From Hyphomicrobiales bacterium (lineage in GTDB: Bacteria > Pseudomonadota > Alphaproteobacteria > Rhodospirillales > JACKKN01), in contig JACKKN010000005.1 of NCBI GenBank assembly GCA_024236415.1, positions 1 to 64,000 of the forward strand: a stretch of 64,000 bases of DNA, read 5' to 3'. Position 1 is the first letter of the stretch, and each line of letters begins with the position of its first letter. The notes under the pieces are model-generated. The model saw only the letters and a program-made list of their open reading frames with translations. It did not search any database and was not told the DNA's origin. The position numbers and the translations under genes were made by a program. Positions 37,772-47,631 of this stretch are shown here, one piece after another.

Positions 37772-37790
37772 GGCGCCGCCGCATCAGCCG

Positions 37791-38726
37791 TCAGAACCCG
37801 ACGTTGTCCATGCCCTTGAGCTCGAGGATCTGGCGCGTCTCGGCCGGCGTGGCGATGGTCAGGGACAGCTCCTCCAGAATGGTGCGGATCTTGGTCACCA
37901 GTTCGGCATTGTCGCGGGCCAGTTTGCCCTTGGCCGCATAGATGTTGTCCTCCAGCCCGACCCGCACGTGCCCGCCCATGGTCGCCGCCAGGGTGGTCAG
38001 CGGCAACTGGTGCCGCCCGGCCCCCAGCACCGACCACACGTAGGCGTCGCCGAACAGGCGGTCGGCCGTGCGCCGCATGAACACCAGGTTGTCCTGCTCG
38101 GGGCCGATGCCGCCCAGGATGCCGAAAATGGTCTGCACGAACAGCGGCGGCTTGATCAGCCCGCGGTCCAGGAAGTGGGCCAGGTTGTAGAGGTGGCCCA
38201 CGTCGTAGCATTCGCACTCGAACTTGGTGCCCTGGTCGCCCATGTAGCCCAGGATCTTGGCGATGTCCTTGAAGGTGTTGCGGAAGATGAAGTCGTCCGA
38301 GGCCAGCAGGTAGGGCTTCTCCCACTCGTGCTTCCAGTCCCGGTCCTGCCAGGCCAGGGGAAAGATGCCGAAGTTCATGGACCCCATGTTCAGCGAGCAC
38401 ATCTCGGGCCTGGCCCGGGTCGCCGCCGCCAGGCGCTCCTCGACGGTCATGGTCAGGCCGCCGCCGGTGGTGATGTTGACCACCGCGTCGGTGGCCTGCT
38501 TGATGCGCGGCAGGAACTGCATGAACACGTCCGGGTCGCCGGTCGGCATGCCGGTTTCGGGATCGCGCGCGTGCAGGTGCAGGATCGAGGCGCCGGCCTC
38601 GGCGGCGTCGATGGCCTGGCGGGCGATGTCGTCGGGGGTCACCGGCAGGCTGGGGGTCAGGCTGGGGGTGTGGATGGCGCCGGTCAGGGCGCAGGTGACG
38701 ATGACTTTGTCGGTTTTCTTGGCCAC
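37791..38726 (-). CDS. BKACE family 3-keto-5-aminohexanoate cleavage-type enzyme
   Basis: A 311-residue TIM-barrel protein starting at GTG with AGGAGG upstream. The zinc motif HLHARDPETG and the GGGLTMTVEER region are typical of BKACE, which condenses beta-keto acids with acetyl-CoA and cleaves them to CoA esters and acetoacetate. It is last in the minus-strand aromatic-degradation series, 25 bp after the cyclase gene. The beta-keto acid used is unknown. Confidence 0.88.
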   Translation of the reverse strand: MAKKTDKVIVTCALTGAIHTPSLTPSLPVTPDDIARQAIDAAEAGASILHLHARDPETGMPTGDPDVFMQFLPRIKQATDAVVNITTGGGLTMTVEERLAAATRARPEMCSLNMGSMNFGIFPLAWQDRDWKHEWEKPYLLASDDFIFRNTFKDIAKILGYMGDQGTKFECECYDVGHLYNLAHFLDRGLIKPPLFVQTIFGILGGIGPEQDNLVFMRRTADRLFGDAYVWSVLGAGRHQLPLTTLAATMGGHVRVGLEDNIYAAKGKLARDNAELVTKIRTILEELSLTIATPAETRQILELKGMDNVGF

Positions 38727-38751
38727 GCTTGGGTCCTCCTGTGGGCGCCGT

Positions 38752-39525
38752 TCAGTCGATCACGGCCACGGCGCGGGTCCAGCCGGCCGAGGCCCCGCGA
38801 ATCTTGACCGGGAAGCAGGACACCAGGAACCCGTCGGCGGGCAGGGCCTCCAGGTTGTGCAGCTTCTCCAGGTGGCAGTAGCCGATGTGGCGGCCGGCCT
38901 TGTGGCCCTCCCAGATGACGCCCGGGTCGTGGTCCTGCGCCCACTTGCCGGCCGTGTGCACGAACGGGGCGTCCCAGCTCCAGCCGTCGGTGCCGGTCAC
39001 CCGCACGCCGCGCTCCAGCAGGTACATGGTGGCGCCGTACCCCATACCGCAGCCGGACGCCACATAGTCGTCATGGCCATAGCGCGACCCGGCGCGGGTG
39101 TTGACCAGCACGATCTCCAGCGGCTGCAGGTCGTGGCCGATGCGGTCCAGCTCGCGCGCCACGTCGTCGGCGGTGACCACGTAGCCGTCGTCGAAGCCGC
39201 GGAAATCCAGTTTCACGCCCGGCTGGAAGCACCAGTCCAGCGGCACCTCGTCGATGGTCAGGGCCCGCTCGCCGCGGTTCATGGTCGAATGGAAGTGGTA
39301 CGGCGCGTCCAGGTGGGTGCCGTTGTGGGTGATCAGCTCCACCTTCTCGATGGCCCAGGTCTCGCCGTCGGGCAGGTCCTCGCGCGTCAGGCCGGGGAAG
39401 AAGGGGGCCATCTGCTCGAAGGTCTGCTGGTGGTCCATGTAGACGATCTTGGGGCCATAGCCCGGCGGGTCCGACTGGACGTCGTTCTCCAGGTGCATGG
39501 AAATGTCGATGATCTGTCGTGCCAT
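38752..39525 (-). CDS. Cyclase family protein (kynurenine formamidase-like)
   Basis: A 257-residue metal-dependent hydrolase with the family signature His67-Asn-Gly-Thr-His71-Leu-Asp73-Ala-Pro-Tyr-His77, which binds the metal. Members hydrolyse N-formylkynurenine, isatin or cyclic esters. The position between VOC and BKACE genes suggests a ring-opening or lactone step, but this is inference. Confidence 0.87.
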   Translation of the reverse strand: MARQIIDISMHLENDVQSDPPGYGPKIVYMDHQQTFEQMAPFFPGLTREDLPDGETWAIEKVELITHNGTHLDAPYHFHSTMNRGERALTIDEVPLDWCFQPGVKLDFRGFDDGYVVTADDVARELDRIGHDLQPLEIVLVNTRAGSRYGHDDYVASGCGMGYGATMYLLERGVRVTGTDGWSWDAPFVHTAGKWAQDHDPGVIWEGHKAGRHIGYCHLEKLHNLEALPADGFLVSCFPVKIRGASAGWTRAVAVID

Positions 39526-39630
39526 GGCGCCGGCTCCCTCCCCTGTCCGCCGTTCCGCCCCGCGGCCGGCCTTGTCGCCGCAAGGCGCTGGTGCCGGCCC
39601 CCGGCCTGGCCCCGCCGCGCCGGCGATCCC

Positions 39631-40257
39631 CTACTCCGCCGCCTTCACCAGCCGGGCGTAATCGGGCTTCAGGCGGCCGCGGCCCTCGCGCAACGCGGCG
39701 TCGCGCATGTCGTAGCCGTTGCCGGCATGGGCGGTCATTTCCGCCGGCGGGGTCGGCGCCGTGACCTCGGGCCAGTGGCCGGGCTGGGGGTCGGCGCCCT
39801 CGGCGGCGATGGCCAGGGGCTCGTCGTCGCTGATGGCCGGCGGCCGGGTCACCTCCAGGATCTCCCAGGACACCTCGAGGGGGATGTTGTTGGGGTCGAA
39901 GAAGTAGATGGACCAGATGGTGCCGTGGTCCACGGCGCCGGTCACCTTGACCCCGGCGGCCTCCAGCCTGTCCTTGACGGCGAACAGCTCTTCGCGCGAG
40001 CCGGTGGTGAAGGAGACGTGGTCGAATCCCAGCGGCCGGTCCGTGGGGCTGCCGTGGAACTTGCGCTCCATCACCGCCGCGCCGTCGTAGGCGAAGAAGG
40101 CCACCTGGGTGTTGCCGCAGCGGAAGAAGTAGTGGCGGTACCCGTCGTGGCCGATGCCGGCGTGCAGCTCCATGCCCAGCAGGTCGCGGTAGAAGCGGAC
40201 GGTCCCCTCCAGGTCCGGGGTGATGAAGGCGAGGTGGTTGATTCCCGTCAGGGTCAT
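39631..40257 (-). CDS. VOC family protein (glyoxalase/dioxygenase fold)
   Basis: A 208-residue protein with one vicinal-oxygen-chelate unit (residues 1-135). Metal ligands are likely in INHLAF, FDHVSF and PLEVSW. The 70-residue C-terminal tail is Pro/Glu rich with no clear fold. The ATG has GGGAGG upstream. It may be an extradiol-type enzyme or a glyoxalase; substrate unknown. It is 70 bp downstream of the class III dioxygenase gene. Confidence 0.82.
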   Translation of the reverse strand: MTLTGINHLAFITPDLEGTVRFYRDLLGMELHAGIGHDGYRHYFFRCGNTQVAFFAYDGAAVMERKFHGSPTDRPLGFDHVSFTTGSREELFAVKDRLEAAGVKVTGAVDHGTIWSIYFFDPNNIPLEVSWEILEVTRPPAISDDEPLAIAAEGADPQPGHWPEVTAPTPPAEMTAHAGNGYDMRDAALREGRGRLKPDYARLVKAAE

Positions 40258-40327
40258 GGCGGCCTCCCGTGGCGCTGTTGCGATGGCACGGTAGCAGATT
40301 CGGGCGGCGCGGTGAACGCCGCGGCGC

Positions 40328-41179
40328 TCACCCCGCCGGCAGGGCGAAGTCGACCACGCACTGGCCGGTACCCGAACTGCCGAAGTACTGGCCGATCAGC
40401 TCGCCGCGCCCGGCGTAGCCGTCCCAGCCCAGGGCGCCGAACAGCATGGCGGTGTCGATCATGGCGCACTCGCCGCGGCAGTGCACGGCGTAGTCGGGCA
40501 GCATGGCCAGGAACTCTGCCACCCGGCCCTGGTCCCACAGCTCCAGCACGCGCAGGTCGATCTGGCGGTTGAACTCGCCGTTGACCGTGAACAGCCCCTC
40601 GGCCGAGACGGCGTTGGGCCAGAAGGCGTGGGACAGGCTGCCGCTGGCCAGCACCGCGGCGCGGCGGCCCGAGGCGGCGATGGCCCGGGCGATGGCGGCG
40701 CCCATGCGCCGGCCCTCGTCGATGCTGGCGAACTGGTTGGCGGCCACGGACAGCACGCGGATGTCGGCCGCCGGGTTCATCAGGTGCATGGGCACCAGGG
40801 TGCCGTATTCGCAGTTCAGGTTGGCGTCGCGGTGGGCCAGGGCCTGGAACCCGTCGCCGCGCACCTCGGCGGCGATGGCGTCGGCCAGGTCGGGGTCGCC
40901 GTCGTAGGCGTAGGACATGCCGCTCAGCATGTGCGGCAGCTCGGGGCTGGTGAAGGTGCCGGCGTGGCGGGCGTTGGCGTTGACGTGAAAGCCCTGGTTG
41001 ACGATCCAGTGGGTGTCCAGGATGACATAGGTCTCGACCCCGCGCGCGTGCGCCCGGCGGCCCACCTCGCTGAGCGCGGTGATGGCGTTCTCGCGGATGC
41101 CGCGGTACTTGTCGATGGTCAGGTCCATCCAGATGGACGGCACGTGGGTGATCTTGGCGGCCAGTGCGATCTCGCCCAT
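40328..41179 (-). CDS. hpaD: 3,4-dihydroxyphenylacetate 2,3-dioxygenase (type III extradiol, LigB family)
   Basis: A 283-residue extradiol dioxygenase of the HpcB/HpaD type. The start MGEIALAAKITHVPSIWMD and the motifs DTHWIVNQGFHVNA and ASGSLSHAFWP are family hallmarks and include iron-binding histidines. It opens the ring of homoprotocatechuate. The ATG has GGAGG 7 nt upstream. The semialdehyde dehydrogenase and isomerase genes lie directly upstream on the same strand, which confirms the pathway. Confidence 0.88.
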   Translation of the reverse strand: MGEIALAAKITHVPSIWMDLTIDKYRGIRENAITALSEVGRRAHARGVETYVILDTHWIVNQGFHVNANARHAGTFTSPELPHMLSGMSYAYDGDPDLADAIAAEVRGDGFQALAHRDANLNCEYGTLVPMHLMNPAADIRVLSVAANQFASIDEGRRMGAAIARAIAASGRRAAVLASGSLSHAFWPNAVSAEGLFTVNGEFNRQIDLRVLELWDQGRVAEFLAMLPDYAVHCRGECAMIDTAMLFGALGWDGYAGRGELIGQYFGSSGTGQCVVDFALPAG

Positions 41180-41202
41180 TGTTTTCCTCCCCTCCCCTTC
41201 CG

Positions 41203-42726
<1,524 letters not shown>

Positions 42727-42730
42727 GGCG

Positions 42731-43141
42731 CTACTCCGTTTCCGCCGCGCCCTGGCGGCGCCGGGCGACGATGTCGTGCAGGTTGTTGTGCTTGAAGCTG
42801 AGGTCCGGGTCGATCTCCTGCACCTCCAGCGAGATGCCCAGGGGCGAGGTTCGGAACAGGGGTTCCAGGTGGTCGCACAGGGCGGCGAAGACGTGCTCGG
42901 CGGCGGCGCGCTTGGTGGCCGGGTCGCGGCCGTGGCCCATGCGCAGGGTGACGTGGACGAAGCCGTTGTCGGGGTGGCCGTCGGCGATGCGGTACCGCGT
43001 GCGCTCGGCGGCCCGGGTGCGCAGGCCGCCCAGGGGAAACACCCCCGTTTCCAGCGCCGCCGCGTGCAGGCGCGCGATCAGCCCGTCCAGGTCCATGGTC
43101 CCGGTGATGTTGGCCGAATGCTCGATGATCACATGGGGCAT
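42731..43141 (-). CDS. hpaF: 5-carboxymethyl-2-hydroxymuconate delta-isomerase
   Basis: A 136-residue tautomerase-superfamily protein starting MPHVIIEHSANI, with catalytic Pro2 as expected once Met is removed. Length and sequence match HpaF/HpcD. The upstream extension of the frame is not used, since Pro2 must be at the N-terminus. It is the first gene of the minus-strand homoprotocatechuate operon and shares a divergent promoter region with the DapA-like gene. Confidence 0.9.
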   Translation of the reverse strand: MPHVIIEHSANITGTMDLDGLIARLHAAALETGVFPLGGLRTRAAERTRYRIADGHPDNGFVHVTLRMGHGRDPATKRAAAEHVFAALCDHLEPLFRTSPLGISLEVQEIDPDLSFKHNNLHDIVARRRQGAAETE

Positions 43142-43188
43142 GGCCGCCGTTCCTCCGCCGCCCGGTGCGGGCGTGAATTTATTTGTTG

Positions 43189-43208
43189 TGTTAATATTTA
43201 ACATGTTA
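43189..43208. promoter_or_regulatory. Overlapping dyads in the divergent hpa promoter, probable HpaR operator
   Basis: TGTTAA-TAT-TTAACA (43189-43203) is a perfect 6+6 dyad, and TAACATGTTA (43199-43208) is a perfect palindrome overlapping its right arm. Both lie in a sharply AT-rich patch between hpaF and the DapA-like gene, in a locus that also encodes a MarR-type regulator (hpaR). MarR proteins bind dyads of this size. Confidence 0.55.
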
Positions 43209-43260
43209 TATTTATCGTCCCAACGGCTGTCAAGGCCTTTGTCCGGAACGGGAGCGAACG

Positions 43261-44175
43261 ATGACGTCCAAGGCCGACCGACTGCGGGGATCGATCCCGC
43301 CCCTGGTGACACCCTTCCGGGACGGCGCGGTGGACGAGGACGCCTACGCCGCCCTGGTGGAATTCCAGATCGAGAACGGGTCCCACGGCATCCTGGTCAA
43401 CGGCACCACGGCCGAGCCGTCGACCCTGAGCGTGGCCGAGCGCAACGCCCTGGTCACCCGCGCCGTGCGCACCGCCGCCGGGCGGGTGCCGGTGGTGGCC
43501 GCCACCGGGTCCCAGTCCTTGGCCGAGACCCGCGACCTGACCCGCCACGCCGTGGCCGCCGGGGCCGACGCCCTGCTGATCGTCACCCCCTATTACATCC
43601 GCCCGCCGCAGCGCGGCCTGGTGCGTTACTACCAGGCGGTCACCGACGGCATCGAGGTGCCGTGGATGGTCTATCACATCCCCGGCCGCGCCGCCGTTTC
43701 CCTGACCCTGGACACGGTCAGGGAGCTGCGCGACACCTGCCCCGGCTTCGTCGGCATGAAGCACGCGGTCAACGACCTGGGCTTCGTGTCCGAATGCTTC
43801 GCCGCCGCGGGCATGGACTACAAGGTGTTCGTCGGACTGGAGGAGCTGAGCTTCCCCATGATGGCCGTGGGCGCCGTCGGGCTCATGAACGCGGTCGGCA
43901 ACCTGCGCCCCGGGGTCCTGGCCGAGATGTGCGAGGCGGTGTGGTCCGGCGACCTGCTGTCGGCGCGCGACCTGCACCACCACCTGTTCGAGATCAACCA
44001 GGCGGTGTTCTGGGACACCAACCCCATTCCCATGAAGTACATGATGAAGCGCCTGGGCATCCTGGCCCGCAACGAGCACCGCCTGCCCATGGTGCCGGCG
44101 ACGCCCGAGCTGGAGGCGCGGCTGGACGGCGTGCTGCGGCGCGCCGGCCTGCTGGACCCGGAGACCGGGGCGTGA
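43261..44175 (+). CDS. Dihydrodipicolinate synthase/N-acetylneuraminate lyase family protein
   Basis: A 304-residue class I aldolase-type TIM barrel. The Schiff-base lysine is in GFVGMKHA, and the NGTTAEPSTLS loop takes the usual GTTGE position. The ATG has GGGAG upstream. Placed first in the divergent unit with the FAH protein and hpaR, it probably serves aromatic catabolism (retro-aldol or hydratase step on a 2-oxo acid), not lysine synthesis. Its stop overlaps the next start (GTGA). Confidence 0.87.
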   Translation: MTSKADRLRGSIPPLVTPFRDGAVDEDAYAALVEFQIENGSHGILVNGTTAEPSTLSVAERNALVTRAVRTAAGRVPVVAATGSQSLAETRDLTRHAVAAGADALLIVTPYYIRPPQRGLVRYYQAVTDGIEVPWMVYHIPGRAAVSLTLDTVRELRDTCPGFVGMKHAVNDLGFVSECFAAAGMDYKVFVGLEELSFPMMAVGAVGLMNAVGNLRPGVLAEMCEAVWSGDLLSARDLHHHLFEINQAVFWDTNPIPMKYMMKRLGILARNEHRLPMVPATPELEARLDGVLRRAGLLDPETGA

Positions 44176-45029
44176 GGCTGGCCTCCTACGAGGCCGACGG
44201 GCGGGCCACCTACGGCCTGGTCACCGACGGCGGCCTGGTGGACCTGGGCCGGCACCTGGGCGGCGAATTCCCCACCCTGCGCGCCCTGATCGCCGGCGGC
44301 GGCCGGGACCGGGCGGCGGCGTTGGCCGGCCGGGCGGCGGACCACGCGCTCGACCGGGTGCGCCTGCTGCCGCCCATCCCGGACCCGGAGAAGATCCTGT
44401 GCATCGGCGTCAACTACGCCAACCGCAACGAGGAATACCGCGACGGCGCCGAGGCGCCCCGCTACCCCAGCCTGTTCATGCGCACCCCCGATTCCCTGAC
44501 CGGCCACGGCTGCCCGATCCTGCGCCCGCCCGAGTCCGAGCAGCTTGACTACGAGGGCGAGATCGTGATGGTCGTCGGCCGCGGCGGCCGGCGCATCTCC
44601 GAAGCCGAGGCAGAGGCCCACGTCTTCGGCCTGACCATCATGAACGAGGGCTCGGTGCGCGACTGGCTGCGCCACGGCAAGTTCAACGTCACCCAGGGCA
44701 AGAACTTCTTCCACTCCGGCGCCATGGGGCCTTGGATCGCCACTGCCGATAGCTTCCCTGGCTTCGACGACCTGACCGTCACCACCCGGGTCAACGGCGA
44801 GCGGCGGCAGCACGACACCACCGCCAACCTGATGTTCCCGTTCCGCTTCCTGATTTCGTACCTGTCCACCTTCATGGTCCTGAAGCCCGGCGACGTCATC
44901 GCCACCGGCACGCCGCTGGGCGCCGGGGCGCGGTTCGACCCGCCGCGCTACCTGGTGCCCGGCGACGTGGTGGAGGTGGAGGTGCCGGGCGTCGGCGTGC
45001 TGCGCAACCGGGTGGAGGACGAGGCGTGA
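44172..45029 (+). CDS. hpaG: Fumarylacetoacetate hydrolase family protein, homoprotocatechuate type
   Basis: A 285-residue FAH-fold protein starting at GTG 44172, which overlaps the previous stop. The metal site lies in QLDYEGEIVMVVG, with GLTIMNEGSVRDW and VIATGTPLGAG typical of the family. In E. coli, HpaG has two such domains (decarboxylase and isomerase); here there is only one, with a short N-terminal part. The context supports OPET decarboxylase/isomerase activity. The exact reaction is inferred. Confidence 0.85.
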   Translation: MRLASYEADGRATYGLVTDGGLVDLGRHLGGEFPTLRALIAGGGRDRAAALAGRAADHALDRVRLLPPIPDPEKILCIGVNYANRNEEYRDGAEAPRYPSLFMRTPDSLTGHGCPILRPPESEQLDYEGEIVMVVGRGGRRISEAEAEAHVFGLTIMNEGSVRDWLRHGKFNVTQGKNFFHSGAMGPWIATADSFPGFDDLTVTTRVNGERRQHDTTANLMFPFRFLISYLSTFMVLKPGDVIATGTPLGAGARFDPPRYLVPGDVVEVEVPGVGVLRNRVEDEA

Positions 45030-45490
45030 GCGGCCCCGACCCCGCTGACCCGGTGCTGCGCGGGTTCTCGCGCTCCCTGCCCATGGCCCTGCTGCAGGCG
45101 CGCGAGGCGGTCATGAACCGGTTCCGCCCGCTGCTGCGCGAGGCCGGCGTGACCGAGCAGCAATGGCGGGTGCTGCGCGCCCTGGACGGCGGCGGCCCCC
45201 TGGACGCCGGCGAGGTGGCGCGGCGCTGCTGCCTGCTGACCCCCAGCCTGACCCGCATCGTCAAGACCCTGGCCGCCGGCGGCCTGGTGGCGCGGCGCCA
45301 GGACCCGGGCGACCTGCGCCGCCTGGTGCTGGACATCACCCCGGCCGGGCGGGCCCTGATCGCCCGCGTGGCGCCCCTGTCCGAGGCCCGCTACGCCGAG
45401 ATCACGGCCCTGTTCGGGGCCGCCAACCTGGACGACCTCCACGCCAAGCTCGCCGCCCTGGTGGCGGCGCTGGACGAAACCGCGGATTGA
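45026..45490 (+). CDS. hpaR: HpaR-like MarR family transcriptional regulator
   Basis: A 154-residue winged-helix protein starting at GTG that overlaps the FAH gene stop (GTGA). The helix-turn-helix and wing regions (VTEQQWRVLRAL, LLTPSLTRIVKTL, RRQDPGDLRRLVLDIT) match HpaR, the repressor of homoprotocatechuate genes. Probable targets are the dyads between hpaF and the DapA-like gene. Confidence 0.88.
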   Translation: MSGPDPADPVLRGFSRSLPMALLQAREAVMNRFRPLLREAGVTEQQWRVLRALDGGGPLDAGEVARRCCLLTPSLTRIVKTLAAGGLVARRQDPGDLRRLVLDITPAGRALIARVAPLSEARYAEITALFGAANLDDLHAKLAALVAALDETAD

Positions 45491-45500
45491 TCCCCGGCCC

Positions 45501-45540
45501 CGCCCCTCACACGAACATCCCGCCCCTCACACGAACATCA
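45501..45540. repeat. 20-bp tandem duplication at the end of the lysR gene
   Basis: The unit CGCCCCTCACACGAACATC plus one base occurs twice in direct succession (45501-45520 and 45521-45540), differing only at the last base. The second copy contains the last codons and stop of the lysR gene; the first repeats them just outside the gene. Confidence 0.8.
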
Positions 45541-46426
45541 GGTCGATGTCCACCTCGGCGGCCGAGGCCAGGAAGGCGTTGGCCAGGACCGGCGGCGGGT
45601 CGTGGTCGGCCATGACCAGGCCGACCCGGGTCGAGGTCTCGGGCTCGACCAGCGGGATCATGCGCGTGCCCGGCGGCTCGGCGCAGAAGGCGAAGCATTC
45701 CCGGGGCACGATGCTGGTCCAGCCGCCGGCGCGCACGTGGGCCGCCAGGTTGAGCATCGACGCGGTCTGGATCCGCGGCGACAGGGCGTGGCCGGTGGAT
45801 TGCGAGATCTGGTCGATCAGGCGGCGGTTCTCGAACTCGGCGGTCAGCAGCGCCAGGGGCACCTGGGCGACCTCGGCCCAGGTCGCCTGCTCGGCGTTGG
45901 AGAACGGGCCGCTGATGGGGGTCAGCACCGCCAGGTGCTCGTGGTACAGGTGCTGGCTGCGGTACCGGCCGGCGGGGATGTCGTCCAGGTAGGCGACGCC
46001 CACGTCGATGTCGAACCCGTCCAGGCCGCGCACGATGTCGTCGGTCGAGGAGGTCCGGGTCAGGGCCTCTACCCCCGGCTGCTTCTGGCAGAACCGCGAC
46101 GTGACCAGCGCCAGCAGCGGCGAGGCCGACGGCACCACCCCCAGGCGAAGCTGCCCCTTGAGGCCCGTGGTCATGGCACCCAGGTCCTGCATCAGTGTGT
46201 CCGAGTCGGCCAGCACCCGCTTGGCGAAGGCCACCACCCGCTCGCCCTCGCGGGTCAGGCCCTCGTAGCGCTGGCCGCGCTCGATCAGGCGCACGCCCAG
46301 CTCCTGCTCGAACTGGCGGATGGCGTTGGACAGGGTCGGCTGCGACACGTGGCACTGCTCGGCGGCGCGGCCGAAATGCTTGGTGCGGGCCAGGGCGGTC
46401 AGGTAGCGCAGGTGGCGGAAGATCAT
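45527..46426 (-). CDS. LysR family regulator, last gene of the mtoX unit
   Basis: A 299-residue LysR protein with N-terminal HTH (FGRAAEQCHVSQPTLSNAIRQFE) and a C-terminal effector domain related to the OxyR/CbbR group. The ATG overlaps the stop of the diheme peroxidase gene (ATGA), so it is translationally coupled to mtoX-SCO-MauG and probably regulates that operon. The tail of the gene has been copied by a 20-bp tandem duplication. Confidence 0.87.
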   Translation of the reverse strand: MIFRHLRYLTALARTKHFGRAAEQCHVSQPTLSNAIRQFEQELGVRLIERGQRYEGLTREGERVVAFAKRVLADSDTLMQDLGAMTTGLKGQLRLGVVPSASPLLALVTSRFCQKQPGVEALTRTSSTDDIVRGLDGFDIDVGVAYLDDIPAGRYRSQHLYHEHLAVLTPISGPFSNAEQATWAEVAQVPLALLTAEFENRRLIDQISQSTGHALSPRIQTASMLNLAAHVRAGGWTSIVPRECFAFCAEPPGTRMIPLVEPETSTRVGLVMADHDPPPVLANAFLASAAEVDIDLMFV

Positions 46427-47631
46427 CGCGCCGGCTCCCGGTCATAGGACGTGCCGGCAGTCAGGTTGCCGACCCCGCCGCTGCGCGCGTCGGCGATCAG
46501 CTCGGCCATGTTGCCGCCGGTCAGGCTCCGCAGGAAGGCCACCAGGTCCGCCTTCTCGGCCGCGGTCAGGTGCAGGGGTTGCAGCACCGGGTCCAGGTTG
46601 GGGTTGGGGATGCCGCCGCGGTCGTAGAAATCCACCACCGCGGCCAGGGTCGCCAGGGACCCGTCGTGCATGTAGGGCGCGGTCAGGGCCACGTCGCGCA
46701 GGCCGGGGGTCTTGAAGGCGTACAGGTCGTCGGGGTCGTTGGTGATCTCCATGCGGCCCAGGTCCTTGGGCGGCGGCGCGCCCACGGCGTCCACGGCGGC
46801 GCGGTCCAGGGATACCACCACGCCGGGCGCGATCTGCACCGGCACCGGGCCGGCGGCGCGGCGGTCCAGCACGTCGGCGCGGTAGCCGACCCCCGTGTTG
46901 TGCAGGGAATGGTCCGTGAACATGGCGTCGTCGCCGCCCACGAAGTGGCAGGCGGTGCAGCCGCCCTTGCCGCGGAACAGGTCGAAGCCCCGCTTCACCC
47001 CGGCGTCCACGGCGTCGCGCCGGCCGCCGTACCGCCAGCGGTCGAAGGGCGAGTCGCCGGACAGCAGGGTGCGCTCCCAGGCGGCGATGGCCCGGCCCAG
47101 GTTGCGCAGGCTGACCGGCTCGCCGAACGCGGCCTCGAACAGGCCGTCGTAATCGTCCTGGGCGCGGATGGTGGCCAGGACGTGGCCGGCCGAGGGGTTG
47201 GCCATCTCGTTGCGCGCCAGCAGGGGCCCCAGGATCTGCAGCTCGAGCGTGTCCTCGCGGGCGTCGTGGAACAGGCGCACCTGGTAGGCGGCGTTCAGCA
47301 CCGTGGGCGCGTTGCGGCGCACGGTGCGACCCTCGACCCCCACGGGGGTGGCCAGCTCGTTCTGGGCGAAGCCCTGCTCGGGCACGTGGCACATGGCGCA
47401 GGACATGGTGGCGTTGTGCGACAGGCGGCGGTCGAAGAACAGCTTGCGGCCGAGCGCGATCCTGGCCGCCGTGGCCCGGTTGTCGGCCGGCTGCGGCACC
47501 ACCATGGGCAGGCCCAGCGGCGGGTCCTGCAGGCGCGCCAGGGCGCGGCGGTCGACGTCGGCGACGGTGCCGTCGGCCAGCACGGGCACGGCGGACAGGA
47601 CCAGCACCAGGGCGGCGGCCAGGACCCTCAT
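46423..47631 (-). CDS. MauG / diheme cytochrome c peroxidase family protein
   Basis: A 402-residue periplasmic protein with signal peptide (residues 1-19) and two heme-c sites, Cys78-x-x-Cys81-His and Cys225-x-x-Cys228-His. Conserved FKTPGLRDVALTAPYMHDGS follows. In methanethiol-oxidase operons such a MauG-like protein is thought to mature the enzyme, for example by cofactor or crosslink formation. It could also reduce the hydrogen peroxide that methanethiol oxidation makes. It is coupled by ATGA overlaps to the SCO gene before and the lysR gene after it. Confidence 0.88.
   Translation of the reverse strand: MRVLAAALVLVLSAVPVLADGTVADVDRRALARLQDPPLGLPMVVPQPADNRATAARIALGRKLFFDRRLSHNATMSCAMCHVPEQGFAQNELATPVGVEGRTVRRNAPTVLNAAYQVRLFHDAREDTLELQILGPLLARNEMANPSAGHVLATIRAQDDYDGLFEAAFGEPVSLRNLGRAIAAWERTLLSGDSPFDRWRYGGRRDAVDAGVKRGFDLFRGKGGCTACHFVGGDDAMFTDHSLHNTGVGYRADVLDRRAAGPVPVQIAPGVVVSLDRAAVDAVGAPPPKDLGRMEITNDPDDLYAFKTPGLRDVALTAPYMHDGSLATLAAVVDFYDRGGIPNPNLDPVLQPLHLTAAEKADLVAFLRSLTGGNMAELIADARSGGVGNLTAGTSYDREPAR

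Noticed and set aside
43261..44175. Reading the DapA-like gene as dihydrodipicolinate synthase of lysine biosynthesis
   Set aside because: It is cotranscribed with hpaG and hpaR and divergent from hpaF; family members often act in catabolism, so the biosynthetic name is not justified.
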